Source of the DNA: JAJRVH01 sp964505995
GTDB lineage: Bacteria; Pseudomonadota; Zetaproteobacteria; Mariprofundales; Mariprofundaceae
Length of the DNA stretch: 57,341 bases
Assembly: GCA_964505995.1 (NCBI GenBank)
Contig: CAZDLB010000001.1
Location: 1-57,341, forward strand
Direction: 5' to 3'
Notes under the pieces: model-generated
What the model was told of the DNA's origin: nothing
The model's database searches: none
The model's input: the letters and a program-made list of their open reading frames with translations, nothing else
Part shown: piece after piece, positions 1 to 7,691 of the stretch
Numbering within the stretch: the stretch's first letter is position 1
How the letters are laid out: each line of letters begins with the position of its first letter
Made by a program: the position numbers and the translations under genes

Positions 1-25
1 TCAGGGCTTGCGTCACACTGCCGGC

Positions 26-991
26 ATGCTCGAGGTGCGCGATCTTTCTCTCGCCGTGTCCATCGGCGGCAGTCCCGTGGAGGCCGTTTCCTCCGTGTCG
101 CTGACACTGAAGCCCGGCCGCATTCTCGGTCTGGTCGGGGAGTCCGGCTGTGGCAAGTCCCTGACGGCTCAGGCGATGCTGAGGCTCGGCGAGTATCAGG
201 GGGTTGAGAAAACGGCCGGTGACATCCTGCTGGACGGTCAGAGCATCTTTGCGATGGATGACGAAACCCTGCGCCGCATGCGCGGAGGGCGGGTCGCGAT
301 GGTCTTTCAGGAACCGATGACGGCGCTCAACCCGGTGTTTTCCATCGGCACTCAGCTGACCGAGGTGATTCGCCTGCATCTGGAACTGGACCGGAAGCAG
401 GCCTGGAATCGGGCCATCGGGCTTCTGCATGACGTCGGGCTACAGGAAGCCGAAACGCTGATGCGGCAGTATCCCGACGCGCTTTCCGGCGGCATGCGCC
501 AGCGCGTGCTGATCGCGATGGCGATGTCGGCCGACCCGGACTACATCATCGCCGATGAACCGACGACGGCGCTCGATGTGTCGGTTCAGAAACGCATCAT
601 CGCGCTGCTGCGGAATCTGCAGCGACAAAGGGGGCTGGGGCTGATGCTGGTGACGCATGATTTCGGTCTGGTGGCCGAGATGTGCGATGATGTGGCGGTC
701 ATGTATGCCGGGCAGATCGTCGAGGCCGGCGAGGTCGGCGAAATCTTCGATGCGCCGGCGCATCCCTATACCCGCGCGTTGATGGCCTGCCGTCCCGAGG
801 TCGTGAAGCCGGGCGAGCGTCTGGCCGTGATCCCGGGACAGGTACCTCCGCCGGGTCAGTGGGGCCAGGGTTGCCGCTTTGCCGATCGCTGCGCGCTTGC
901 CGATGAGGCCTGCCAGGGCACGGTTTCGTTGCAGGCATGGAAGCGCAACTCGCACCGGGCGCGCTGCGTGCATGGCGGAGCGAAGGCATGA
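26..991 (+). CDS. Peptide ABC transporter ATP-binding protein (DppD/OppD family)
   Basis: First ATPase of a di/oligopeptide importer; it works at the inner face of the membrane with the DppF-type partner just downstream. From the ATG at 26, Walker A (GESGCGKS) is at residues 38-45, the Q-loop Gln at 95, the signature LSGGMRQR at 153-160, Walker B ending in E178, and the switch His at 211. The C-terminal extension has the oligopeptide-transporter pattern PAHPYTRAL plus a Cys-containing tail typical of this subfamily. A TTG at position 8 would add six residues; I prefer the ATG because MLEVRDLSL matches the usual N-terminus. Permease and binding-protein genes would be expected left of the window. 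The substrate cannot be read from the sequence. Confidence 0.9.
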   Translation: MLEVRDLSLAVSIGGSPVEAVSSVSLTLKPGRILGLVGESGCGKSLTAQAMLRLGEYQGVEKTAGDILLDGQSIFAMDDETLRRMRGGRVAMVFQEPMTALNPVFSIGTQLTEVIRLHLELDRKQAWNRAIGLLHDVGLQEAETLMRQYPDALSGGMRQRVLIAMAMSADPDYIIADEPTTALDVSVQKRIIALLRNLQRQRGLGLMLVTHDFGLVAEMCDDVAVMYAGQIVEAGEVGEIFDAPAHPYTRALMACRPEVVKPGERLAVIPGQVPPPGQWGQGCRFADRCALADEACQGTVSLQAWKRNSHRARCVHGGAKA

Positions 992-1950
992 GCGCTGTGC
1001 TGCAGGTGGAATCGCTTTGCAAGACTTTCCGGCCCTCCGGTCTGTTTCGGGCGATTGGCGCGGAAAAGAAGGCCGTGGACGGGGTTTCCTTCAGCCTCAG
1101 GCCCGGCGAGACGCTGGCGATTGTCGGCGAGTCCGGAAGCGGCAAGTCCACGACCGCGCGACTGGCCATGCGTCTGCTCGAGCCGAGTTCGGGTCGCATC
1201 CTCTGGGCGGGCGAGGATGTCAGTCGCCTGAGCGGACGCAAGCTGCGTCAGCGGCGGCGACATATCCAGATGGTCTTTCAGGATCCGTTTGCCAGCCTGA
1301 ATCCGCGTATGCGGATCTGGCAAAGCGTGGCCGAGGGCCTGCGCGTGCATCAGCCCGAACTCAGCCGGCGGCAGAGGCGGGAGAGGGTGGCCGAGGTGCT
1401 GGCGCTGTGCGGCCTGGATGCCTCGGGCATGGATCGCTATCCGCATCAGTTTTCCGGCGGCCAGCGTCAGCGCATCGGCATTGCCCGCGCGCTGATCGTG
1501 CAGCCGCGTGTGCTGGTGCTCGATGAGCCCGTATCGGCCCTGGATGTGTCCGTTCAGGCCCAGATCCTGAATCTGCTGAAGGACATCCAGCTTGAGAGGA
1601 AGCTGGCCTATCTGTTCATCTCGCATGATCTGTCGGTGGTGCGTCATGTGGCCGACCGCATCGCGGTGATGTTTGCCGGGCGCATCGTCGAACAGGGCAG
1701 CGCCGCCGGGATCTTTTCCTCGCCCGGACATCCGTATACCGAGGCCCTGCTTCGGGCCCGGCCGATCGCCCATCCGTCCGAGCGTTCCACCGAGGTGTTG
1801 CCGGCCGGCGGCGAGGAAGGGGTCGCTGACAGCGGCTGTGCGTTTCGCTGTCGCTGCGCCTATGCGGCGGCTGGATGCGATGCCTTTGACAACCGGCTGC
1901 GGGATGAAGCGGTGGCCTGTCTCTACCCGTTGAAGAAGCCCGGGAACTGA
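988..1950 (+). CDS. Peptide ABC transporter ATP-binding protein (DppF/OppF family)
   Basis: Second ATPase of the same peptide importer, 320 residues. Walker A GESGSGKS is at 47-54, Q-loop Gln at 98, signature FSGGQRQR at 155-162, and Walker B VLVLDEP at 175-181. The C-terminal part again has the HPYTEALL pattern and several Cys residues. The ATG at 988 overlaps the upstream stop codon (ATGA), so translation is probably coupled; longer upstream starts at 937 would run deep into the first gene and lack homology. The pair forms the heterodimeric motor of a Dpp/Opp-type system. Family assignment is firm, substrate unknown. Confidence 0.92.
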   Translation: MSAVLQVESLCKTFRPSGLFRAIGAEKKAVDGVSFSLRPGETLAIVGESGSGKSTTARLAMRLLEPSSGRILWAGEDVSRLSGRKLRQRRRHIQMVFQDPFASLNPRMRIWQSVAEGLRVHQPELSRRQRRERVAEVLALCGLDASGMDRYPHQFSGGQRQRIGIARALIVQPRVLVLDEPVSALDVSVQAQILNLLKDIQLERKLAYLFISHDLSVVRHVADRIAVMFAGRIVEQGSAAGIFSSPGHPYTEALLRARPIAHPSERSTEVLPAGGEEGVADSGCAFRCRCAYAAAGCDAFDNRLRDEAVACLYPLKKPGN

Positions 1951-1961
1951 GCCGGATTCCG

Positions 1962-3818
1962 ATGGATCTTCGAAGCCGCGTGGCCGCGGATTTTGAGGAT
2001 GAGGCGCCGCTGCCGCGGGGGCTGAAGGGCTATGTGCGGCGTTCGGAACAGATTGCGCTGGCCGACGAGATCGCGCATTGCATGCAGGATCGGGACGTAC
2101 TGCTGGCGGAGGCCGAGACCGGCACCGGAAAGACGCTGGCCTATCTGGTGCCGGCGCTGCGCTCCGATGACAAGATTCTGATCTCGACGCACACGCGGGC
2201 GCTGCAGGATCAGCTGGTGCATCGCGACCTGCCGGCGGTGCAGAAGGTTCTGGGGGCGACCCGGCGCGTGGCCCTGCTCAAGGGCAGGGCGAATTACCTC
2301 TGTCCACATCGCCTGCAACGCCATCTCGGCGGCGGCCAGCTGAAGATGTGGGAGTTAAAGCCGCTTCAGAAGATCCAGCAATGGGCGCTGTCGAGCCGGG
2401 ACGGCGACCTTTCCGGCCTGGATTTCGATGTGTTTGCCAGGGGCATCGGCCCCATGGTGACGGCGACGGCCGAGCAGTGCGGCGGCATGAAATGCCCGGA
2501 GTTCGAGCGATGCCCGCTGATGAAGGCCCGCCAGCGCGCACAGGCGGCCGATATCGTGGTCACGAATCACAGTCTGCTGCTGGCCGATGCGGCGCTGAAA
2601 TCCGGCGAGTATGGCGAGGTATTGCCCGCCTTCGACTGCTACATCATCGACGAGGCCCATGCCCTGCCGGAGCTGGCCTGCCAGCATTTCGGCATCCAGA
2701 TGACACGCACGCGCCTGATCCAGTGGCTCAACGATGTGCAGGCGCTGCTGGATGAATGCGGGGATGAACCGGCGCTGAAGCAGGCCATGCCCGAGATCGG
2801 GCGCGGGATTCTGGACGCCTTCGCATCGCGGGATCTGGCGCGGCTGGCGGAACGATGGGATGAGCTGCTGCCCCATTTCGAGAAGCGCATGGAGCGCAGC
2901 GAGGAGTTCGCCCGCATCCATGAGCGCGCCGTGCGCATTCGCGAGGAGATCGCGATGGTCGAACAGCCGCCGGAGGGCTTTGTCGGCTGGACCGAAGGGG
3001 AGGGGGAACAGCTCCGGCACACGGTGGCGCCGGTGGAAACGGGGCCGGTACTGAACAGCCATCTGTGGAGCAGGGAGGCCTCGTTCGTGCTGCTGTCAGC
3101 AACACTCAGGGTTTCGGGGAGCTTTGCCTATGCGCGCGAGCGCCTCGGTCTTTCTCAGCCGCGGGAGGCCTATCATCCATCCCCGTTCAACTACCGCGAA
3201 CAGGCCTTGATCTATCTTCCCCGGCACATGCCGGACCGGCGCGATGAGGCCGACATGGAGCATCTGGCCGATGAGATGGAAACGCTGATCCGGGCCTCCC
3301 GAGGCCGGGCCTTTGTGCTTTTCACGTCCTGGATGGCGCTGAATGCCGTCGCGCCCCGGCTGGCCAGGCGCCTGCCGTACACGGTCCTGATTCAGGGCGA
3401 GAGCGGCAGTCGCGATGCGATCCTCGATGCCTTCCGCGGCGACACCCATTCCGTGCTTTGCGGCACGCGCAGCTTCTGGGAGGGCGTGGATGTGCCGGGC
3501 GACTCGCTGAGCCTCGTGATCATCGACAAGATGCCTTTTGCGCCGCCGGGCGACCCCCTGCTCAAGGCCAGGATACGGCGCTGCGAGGAGAAGGGAGGCA
3601 ACGGCTTCACGGACATTCAGCTTCCCGAGGCGATCGCGACGCTGCGGCAGGGCCTGGGTCGCCTGATCCGTTCGAGCACGGATCGCGGTGTCATGGCCCT
3701 GCTGGACTCGCGCCTGTATCAGAAACGCTACGGGCGGGATGTCGTCGCCAACCTGCCGCCGGCGAGGATTGTTGACGATCTGGCGGAGGTGCGCTGGTTC
3801 TTCGAGGAGCATGAATGA
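1962..3818 (+). CDS. DinG/YoaA-family ATP-dependent DNA helicase with Fe-S cluster
   Basis: Superfamily 2 helicase of the XPD-like DinG/YoaA group, which unwinds damaged or R-loop-containing DNA 5' to 3'. At 618 residues it is close to YoaA in length. Walker A ETGTGKT lies at 52-58 and the DEAH box at 230-233. Four cysteines at about 114, 173, 178 and 184 (the last three in CGGMKCPEFERC) sit between them as expected for the 4Fe-4S domain of this family. The C-terminal half has the helicase motifs GRAFVLFTS, FWEGVDVPG and a QGLGRLIRS motif VI. It begins 11 bases after the transporter gene and overlaps the glycerate kinase start by 4 bases. DinG versus YoaA cannot be settled here; the length favours YoaA. 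Confidence 0.9.
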   Translation: MDLRSRVAADFEDEAPLPRGLKGYVRRSEQIALADEIAHCMQDRDVLLAEAETGTGKTLAYLVPALRSDDKILISTHTRALQDQLVHRDLPAVQKVLGATRRVALLKGRANYLCPHRLQRHLGGGQLKMWELKPLQKIQQWALSSRDGDLSGLDFDVFARGIGPMVTATAEQCGGMKCPEFERCPLMKARQRAQAADIVVTNHSLLLADAALKSGEYGEVLPAFDCYIIDEAHALPELACQHFGIQMTRTRLIQWLNDVQALLDECGDEPALKQAMPEIGRGILDAFASRDLARLAERWDELLPHFEKRMERSEEFARIHERAVRIREEIAMVEQPPEGFVGWTEGEGEQLRHTVAPVETGPVLNSHLWSREASFVLLSATLRVSGSFAYARERLGLSQPREAYHPSPFNYREQALIYLPRHMPDRRDEADMEHLADEMETLIRASRGRAFVLFTSWMALNAVAPRLARRLPYTVLIQGESGSRDAILDAFRGDTHSVLCGTRSFWEGVDVPGDSLSLVIIDKMPFAPPGDPLLKARIRRCEEKGGNGFTDIQLPEAIATLRQGLGRLIRSSTDRGVMALLDSRLYQKRYGRDVVANLPPARIVDDLAEVRWFFEEHE

Positions 3819-4891
3819 AGATCGTCCTTGCTCCGGACTCCTTCAAGGGAAGCCTGAGCAGCATGGAAGCGGCCCGGGCGATGGCGGCGGGATTCAGGCA
3901 GGTGATCCCGCAAGCAAGGCTGGTGCTCTGCCCCCTGGCCGATGGCGGCGAGGGCACGGCGGAGGTGCTTGCCGCGCATCTGGATGCGGACAGCTGCCTG
4001 ATCGAATCGGCCCGCCACATCGGCCTGAACCTGCCGGCGATGCGCTCCGCGAATGTCATGGCCCGGGGCAGCGGCGCGCTGGGCGATGTGCTGCGACAGG
4101 CTCTGGACCGGGGAGTCCAGCGCCTGATCGTTGCGCTGGGAGGATCGGCGACCAACGACGGCGGCCTGGGCATGCTGATGCATCTGGGAATGAAGGCATG
4201 GGACCGGCATGGGCACGAGCTGTCCCCGGATCTGGAAGGCCTGATGCATCTTGCATCGATCGATCCCTCGGGGCTGGATGAGAGGCTGCAACATTGCCGG
4301 ATCACGGCGCTGGTCGATGTGGAAAACCCGCTGCTTGGCAAAAGCGGCGCCTCGGCCGTCTACGGTCCCCAGAAGGGCCTGGCCCCGGAGCGGTTTCGGG
4401 CCGTGGATGCGGCCATGCGGCGATTCGCGGATTTGGCCGAGCGGACCTTTCGACGCCAATGCCGGGATCAGGCCGGCGCCGGAGCGGCCGGCGGCCTGGG
4501 CTTTGCCTTCATGCTGCTGGGTGCCCGGCTTGAATCCGGAGCCTCTTTCGTGCTGCAAAGCACCGGGTTTCGCGATCGCGTGGCGGGTGCCGACTGGGTC
4601 GTCACGGGCGAGGGATGCAGCGATATGCAGACGCTGGCCGGCAAGCTTCCATGGAAGGTGGCTGGCATCGCGCGGGAGATGGGCATCCGCTGCGCGCTTG
4701 TTTCAGGCCGGATCGAGCGATCAGCCGTTGCCAGTCTTGAACGTCACTTCGACCGGCTTGTTCCATTGATTGAGCGGGAGGAGGATACAACGGCTGCGAT
4801 GGAACAGGCGCGCGACCTGTTGCAGTCGGCGGCCTCGGATCTGGCGCGGGATCTGGTCGCCACGCCTCGGGAAGAGGGTTTCTCCTTTTGA
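3815..4891 (+). CDS. Glycerate kinase (type I, GlxK/GarK family)
   Basis: Phosphorylates D-glycerate, feeding it into glycolysis or gluconeogenesis. The 358-residue protein starts MKIVLAPDSFKGSLSS and contains LADGGEGTAE (about 41-50) and ALGGSATNDGG, both diagnostic of type I glycerate kinases; it is slightly shorter than the usual 370-380. Its ATG overlaps the helicase stop (ATGA). The next gene, aat, follows 30 bases later. Whether it makes 2- or 3-phosphoglycerate cannot be judged by eye, although this family usually makes the 2-phosphate. Glyoxylate or serine-cycle genes are not visible nearby. Confidence 0.9.
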   Translation: MKIVLAPDSFKGSLSSMEAARAMAAGFRQVIPQARLVLCPLADGGEGTAEVLAAHLDADSCLIESARHIGLNLPAMRSANVMARGSGALGDVLRQALDRGVQRLIVALGGSATNDGGLGMLMHLGMKAWDRHGHELSPDLEGLMHLASIDPSGLDERLQHCRITALVDVENPLLGKSGASAVYGPQKGLAPERFRAVDAAMRRFADLAERTFRRQCRDQAGAGAAGGLGFAFMLLGARLESGASFVLQSTGFRDRVAGADWVVTGEGCSDMQTLAGKLPWKVAGIAREMGIRCALVSGRIERSAVASLERHFDRLVPLIEREEDTTAAMEQARDLLQSAASDLARDLVATPREEGFSF

Positions 4892-4921
4892 TTTGACTGC
4901 CTCTGGATTATTATCAGTTTC
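4886..4921 (+). promoter_or_regulatory. Possible promoter giving a leaderless aat transcript
   Basis: A good -10 element, TATTAT, is at 4909-4914, exactly 7 bases before the aat ATG at 4922. A -35 could be TTTTGA (4886-4891, 17-base spacer) or TTGATT (4888-4893, 15-base spacer). No Shine-Dalgarno sequence precedes the ATG. Transcription would therefore start at or next to the A of ATG. This is inferred from sequence only; the -35 is weak. Confidence 0.4.
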
Positions 4922-5575
4922 ATGCTTGCAACGCAGTACTCCAGGCCCAGGTTTCCGCATCCGGATCATGCCCGCAGCGACGGGCTTCTGGCCATCGGCG
5001 GGGATCTGGAGCCGGCAACGCTGCTTGAGGCCTATCGCATGGGCATCTTTCCGTGGTACGGTGAGGGTTCGCCGATCCTGTGGTGGGCTCCGGATCCGCG
5101 CATGGTACTGTTTCCGGACGAGTTTCATGCCTCCAGGCGCCTGCGGCGCCGGCTGCGGCAGCCACGGTTCCGGTGCAGCTGGGATACGGCATTCGACGAG
5201 GTCATCGCCACCTGCGCCTCGATTCCCCGCAAAGGCGAGCCTGGCACATGGATCCTGCCGGAGATGATGCGCGCCTATCGGCGGCTGCACGCGCTGGGAT
5301 ACGCGCATTCGATCGAGATCCGGGATGGGGATGCGCTGATCGGCGGGGTTTATGGCGTGCTGCTCGAAGGCATCTTCTTTGCCGAGTCGATGTTTTCACG
5401 GGCCACGGACGGCTCGAAGATGGCCCTCGCGCATCTGTGCCGTCGCGCGCTCGACGCTGGCTGGCAGCTGATTGATTGCCAGTTCTATACCGAGCATCTC
5501 GCAAGCCTCGGCGCGCGTGAGATTCCGCGACGCGAGTTTCTGGAATTTCTGCCCTCGGGGATGGGGGGCTGCTGA
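4922..5575 (+). CDS. aat: Leucyl/phenylalanyl-tRNA--protein transferase
   Basis: Adds Leu or Phe from charged tRNA to proteins with N-terminal Arg or Lys, marking them for ClpS/ClpAP; acts in the cytoplasm. The 217-residue protein has the full family pattern: GLLAIGGDL near the N-terminus, YRMGIFPWY, WWAPDPRMVLF, GVYGVLLEGIFFAESMFS, and a C-terminal DCQFYTEHLASLGARE. The length is normal. There is no ribosome-binding site before the ATG, but a -10-like element 7 bases upstream suggests a leaderless message. The stop overlaps the next ATG by one base (TGATG). clpS and clpA are in this same window, so the pathway is largely complete. Confidence 0.95.
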   Translation: MLATQYSRPRFPHPDHARSDGLLAIGGDLEPATLLEAYRMGIFPWYGEGSPILWWAPDPRMVLFPDEFHASRRLRRRLRQPRFRCSWDTAFDEVIATCASIPRKGEPGTWILPEMMRAYRRLHALGYAHSIEIRDGDALIGGVYGVLLEGIFFAESMFSRATDGSKMALAHLCRRALDAGWQLIDCQFYTEHLASLGAREIPRREFLEFLPSGMGGC

Positions 5576-6201
5576 TGCGGCTGTTTGCCGGCCTGGAGCT
5601 TGGCGAGGAGGTGCGCGAAGGCCTGCTCGACTGGTGGCATGAGGTCCATGCCCACGATCGCGACGGCCTCTGGCGGGCGGTGCAGCCGCATCTGTGGCAT
5701 CTGACGCTGGCCTTTTACGGCGAGGTCGAGGCCCACGATGCCGAGGATCTGGCCGAAGAGCTGTCGGCATGCGCCGAGGCGGCGTCGCCCCTGCATCTGG
5801 GGATCCACGGCTTTGGCGTGTTCCCGAAGCCAAGTCGCCCCCGGGTGTTCTGGGCCGGCGTCCAGGACGAAGGTGGCGGGCTGAAGCATCTTGCCCGTTG
5901 TTGCAGGCGGGCCGGTCATGCTACGGTTCGGCGAAAGAGCGGTGGCCAGACGGGTCATGCCGAAGGCCGCAGGGCGGGCTTTGCCGGCCATGTCACGCTG
6001 GCTCGCTGCCATAAGGCGGATGCGCTGCTGGCGCGCTCGCTGCTGCGGGCGGAATTGCCCGAGCCTCCGGAACTGAGCTGGCTCTGTGAGGAGATGGTGC
6101 TGTTTCAGTCCATACTCAGGCCGGAAGGGCCACAGTATCGCCGGCTGGAGCGCTTCCGCCTGGCGGGAAATGACAAGACAGGGGATGAAGATGTCGGATA
6201 A
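5575..6201 (+). CDS. thpR: RNA 2',3'-cyclic phosphodiesterase (2H family)
   Basis: Member of the 2H phosphoesterase family (LigT/ThpR), which opens 2',3'-cyclic RNA ends. The two catalytic histidine motifs are visible: HLTL at residues 42-45 and HVTL at about 139-142. The length of 208 residues is slightly above the usual 180-190. The segment before the second motif (about 113-137) is unusually rich in Gly, Arg and His; no other frame gives a better match, so I do not call a frameshift. It shares one base with aat, and its 3' end overlaps recA by 11 bases, carrying the recA ribosome-binding site. Confidence 0.85.
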   Translation: MRLFAGLELGEEVREGLLDWWHEVHAHDRDGLWRAVQPHLWHLTLAFYGEVEAHDAEDLAEELSACAEAASPLHLGIHGFGVFPKPSRPRVFWAGVQDEGGGLKHLARCCRRAGHATVRRKSGGQTGHAEGRRAGFAGHVTLARCHKADALLARSLLRAELPEPPELSWLCEEMVLFQSILRPEGPQYRRLERFRLAGNDKTGDEDVG

Positions 6202-7204
6202 GAGCAAGGCGCTGGAGACAGCGCTCAGTCAGATCGAACGGCAGTTCGGCAAGGGAACGATCATGCGGCTTGGCGATCAGGCCAAGGTCGCCGTGGATGT
6301 CATCCCCAGCGGATCGCTGGCGCTGGATGCCGCGCTCGGGGTCGGCGGCTATCCACGCGGCCGGGTCATCGAGATCTACGGGCCGGAATCCTCGGGCAAG
6401 ACGACGCTGGCACTGCATGCCGTGGCCGAGGCGCAGCGGCTGGGCGGCCAGGCCGCGTTCGTGGATGCCGAGCATGCGCTCGATCCGGTTTACGCGGAAA
6501 AACTCGGTGTGAACGTCGAGGATCTGCTGGTCAGCCAGCCAGACTCCGGCGAACAGGCACTCGAGGTGGTGGACATGCTGACGCGTTCCGGCGCGCTGGA
6601 TATCATCGTCGTGGACTCGGTGGCCGCACTGACGCCGAGGGCCGAACTCGAAGGCGACATGGGCGATTCGCACATGGGCCTGCACGCGCGGCTGATGAGC
6701 CAGGCCCTGCGCAAGCTGACCGGCTCGATCGCGCGTTCGAAGACGACGATCATCTTCATCAATCAGATCCGCATGAAGATCGGCGTGATGTTCGGCAATC
6801 CCGAAACGACGACCGGCGGCAATGCGCTGAAGTTCTATGCCTCGGTGCGTCTGGATGTGCGCCGCACCGGATCCATCAAGAAGGGGGACGAGGTGCTGGG
6901 CAACGAGACCAAGGTCAAGGTCGTGAAGAACAAGGTTTCGCCGCCGTTCAAGCAGGCCAAGTTCTCGATCATGTACGGCGAGGGCGTATCGCATGCCGGC
7001 GAGGTGCTGGACATGGGTGTGGAGCATGGGCTGGTGAGCAAGAGCGGCGCCTGGTATGCGAAGGGGACCGAACGCATCGGACAGGGGCGCGAGAATGCGA
7101 TCCAGTTTCTCAAGGAGCATCCGGAGATGCTGGCCGAGATCGAAGCCCAGGTGCGCGAAAAGCTTGGGCTGACTCCGCTCCAGGCCGCGCCGGCGGACGA
7201 CTGA
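6191..7204 (+). CDS. recA: Recombinase A
   Basis: Central homologous-recombination ATPase; forms filaments on single-stranded DNA, drives strand exchange and triggers LexA cleavage. 337 residues from MSDKSKALET, with Walker A GPESSGKTT at 64-72, the IIVVDSVAALTP Walker B region, the FINQIR motif and a short acidic C-terminus. I chose the ATG at 6191 rather than 6185 because AGGGG at 6180-6184 is then 6 bases away. The first 11 bases overlap thpR. I found no E. coli-type LexA box (CTGT-N8-ACAG) just upstream, so SOS control, if any, uses a different site or a distant promoter. Confidence 0.98.
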   Translation: MSDKSKALETALSQIERQFGKGTIMRLGDQAKVAVDVIPSGSLALDAALGVGGYPRGRVIEIYGPESSGKTTLALHAVAEAQRLGGQAAFVDAEHALDPVYAEKLGVNVEDLLVSQPDSGEQALEVVDMLTRSGALDIIVVDSVAALTPRAELEGDMGDSHMGLHARLMSQALRKLTGSIARSKTTIIFINQIRMKIGVMFGNPETTTGGNALKFYASVRLDVRRTGSIKKGDEVLGNETKVKVVKNKVSPPFKQAKFSIMYGEGVSHAGEVLDMGVEHGLVSKSGAWYAKGTERIGQGRENAIQFLKEHPEMLAEIEAQVREKLGLTPLQAAPADD

Positions 7205-7235
7205 CATTTCTTCCTGGGAGGGAGAAAGGGACGAG

Positions 7236-7691
7236 CTGGCAGCATATCATGCTGCCGTTCGTTTTTTGGGGCGTCGCGAATACTGTGCCCGGGAGCTGCG
7301 CGACAGGCTGGCGCAGCGCGGCTTTCCGGAGGACAGCATCGAGGCGGCGATTTCCCGGCTGATCGAGGACGGCTATCTGAGCGAGCAGCGATTCGCCGAG
7401 GGCTTCATCCGCACGCGCATGCGCCGCGGCGAGGCGCCGTGGCTGGCCGCGGAAAAGGCCCGTCAGAGAGGCGCGGACGAGGCGGCCGTGGCCAGGGCCC
7501 AGGCGCTGGCCGAGCAGGGGTTCGATGCGCTGGCGCAGTGCCGCGCGCTGCTGGCAGCCCGTGATCCGGCCGGGCGCTATCGGGAGGATGAGCGGCAATG
7601 GCAGAAACAGGCAAGATTCTTGCGGAACAAAGGCTATGATGCTGCTACGATTCTGCGCGCCTTGAACGACAATCCGGAGGATCAGCGGTGA
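7236..7691 (+). CDS. recX: Regulatory protein RecX (probable CTG start)
   Basis: Small helical inhibitor of RecA filaments, encoded right after recA as in many bacteria. The first ATG/GTG/TTG start in frame is TTG at 7266, but the conserved RecX N-terminal pattern (AVRFLGRREYCARELRDRL here) starts upstream of it, and that TTG encodes an internal conserved Leu. The only plausible earlier start is CTG at 7236, which lies 5 bases after a strong purine-rich GGGAGGGAGAAAGGG at 7216-7230. Translation from CTG gives 151 residues, normal for RecX; the conservative alternative is 7266-7691. The 3' end overlaps the alaS GTG by 4 bases. Family assignment is firm, start unusual. Confidence 0.82.
   Translation: MAAYHAAVRFLGRREYCARELRDRLAQRGFPEDSIEAAISRLIEDGYLSEQRFAEGFIRTRMRRGEAPWLAAEKARQRGADEAAVARAQALAEQGFDALAQCRALLAARDPAGRYREDERQWQKQARFLRNKGYDAATILRALNDNPEDQR

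Noticed and set aside
5880..6000. Frameshift in thpR
   Set aside because: The segment is odd in composition, but both His motifs are in one frame with normal spacing, and the other frames show no better match.
6100..6190. LexA box before recA
   Set aside because: No CTGT-N8-ACAG or close variant is seen; the nearest partial match (CTGTTTCAG... near 6101) does not fit.
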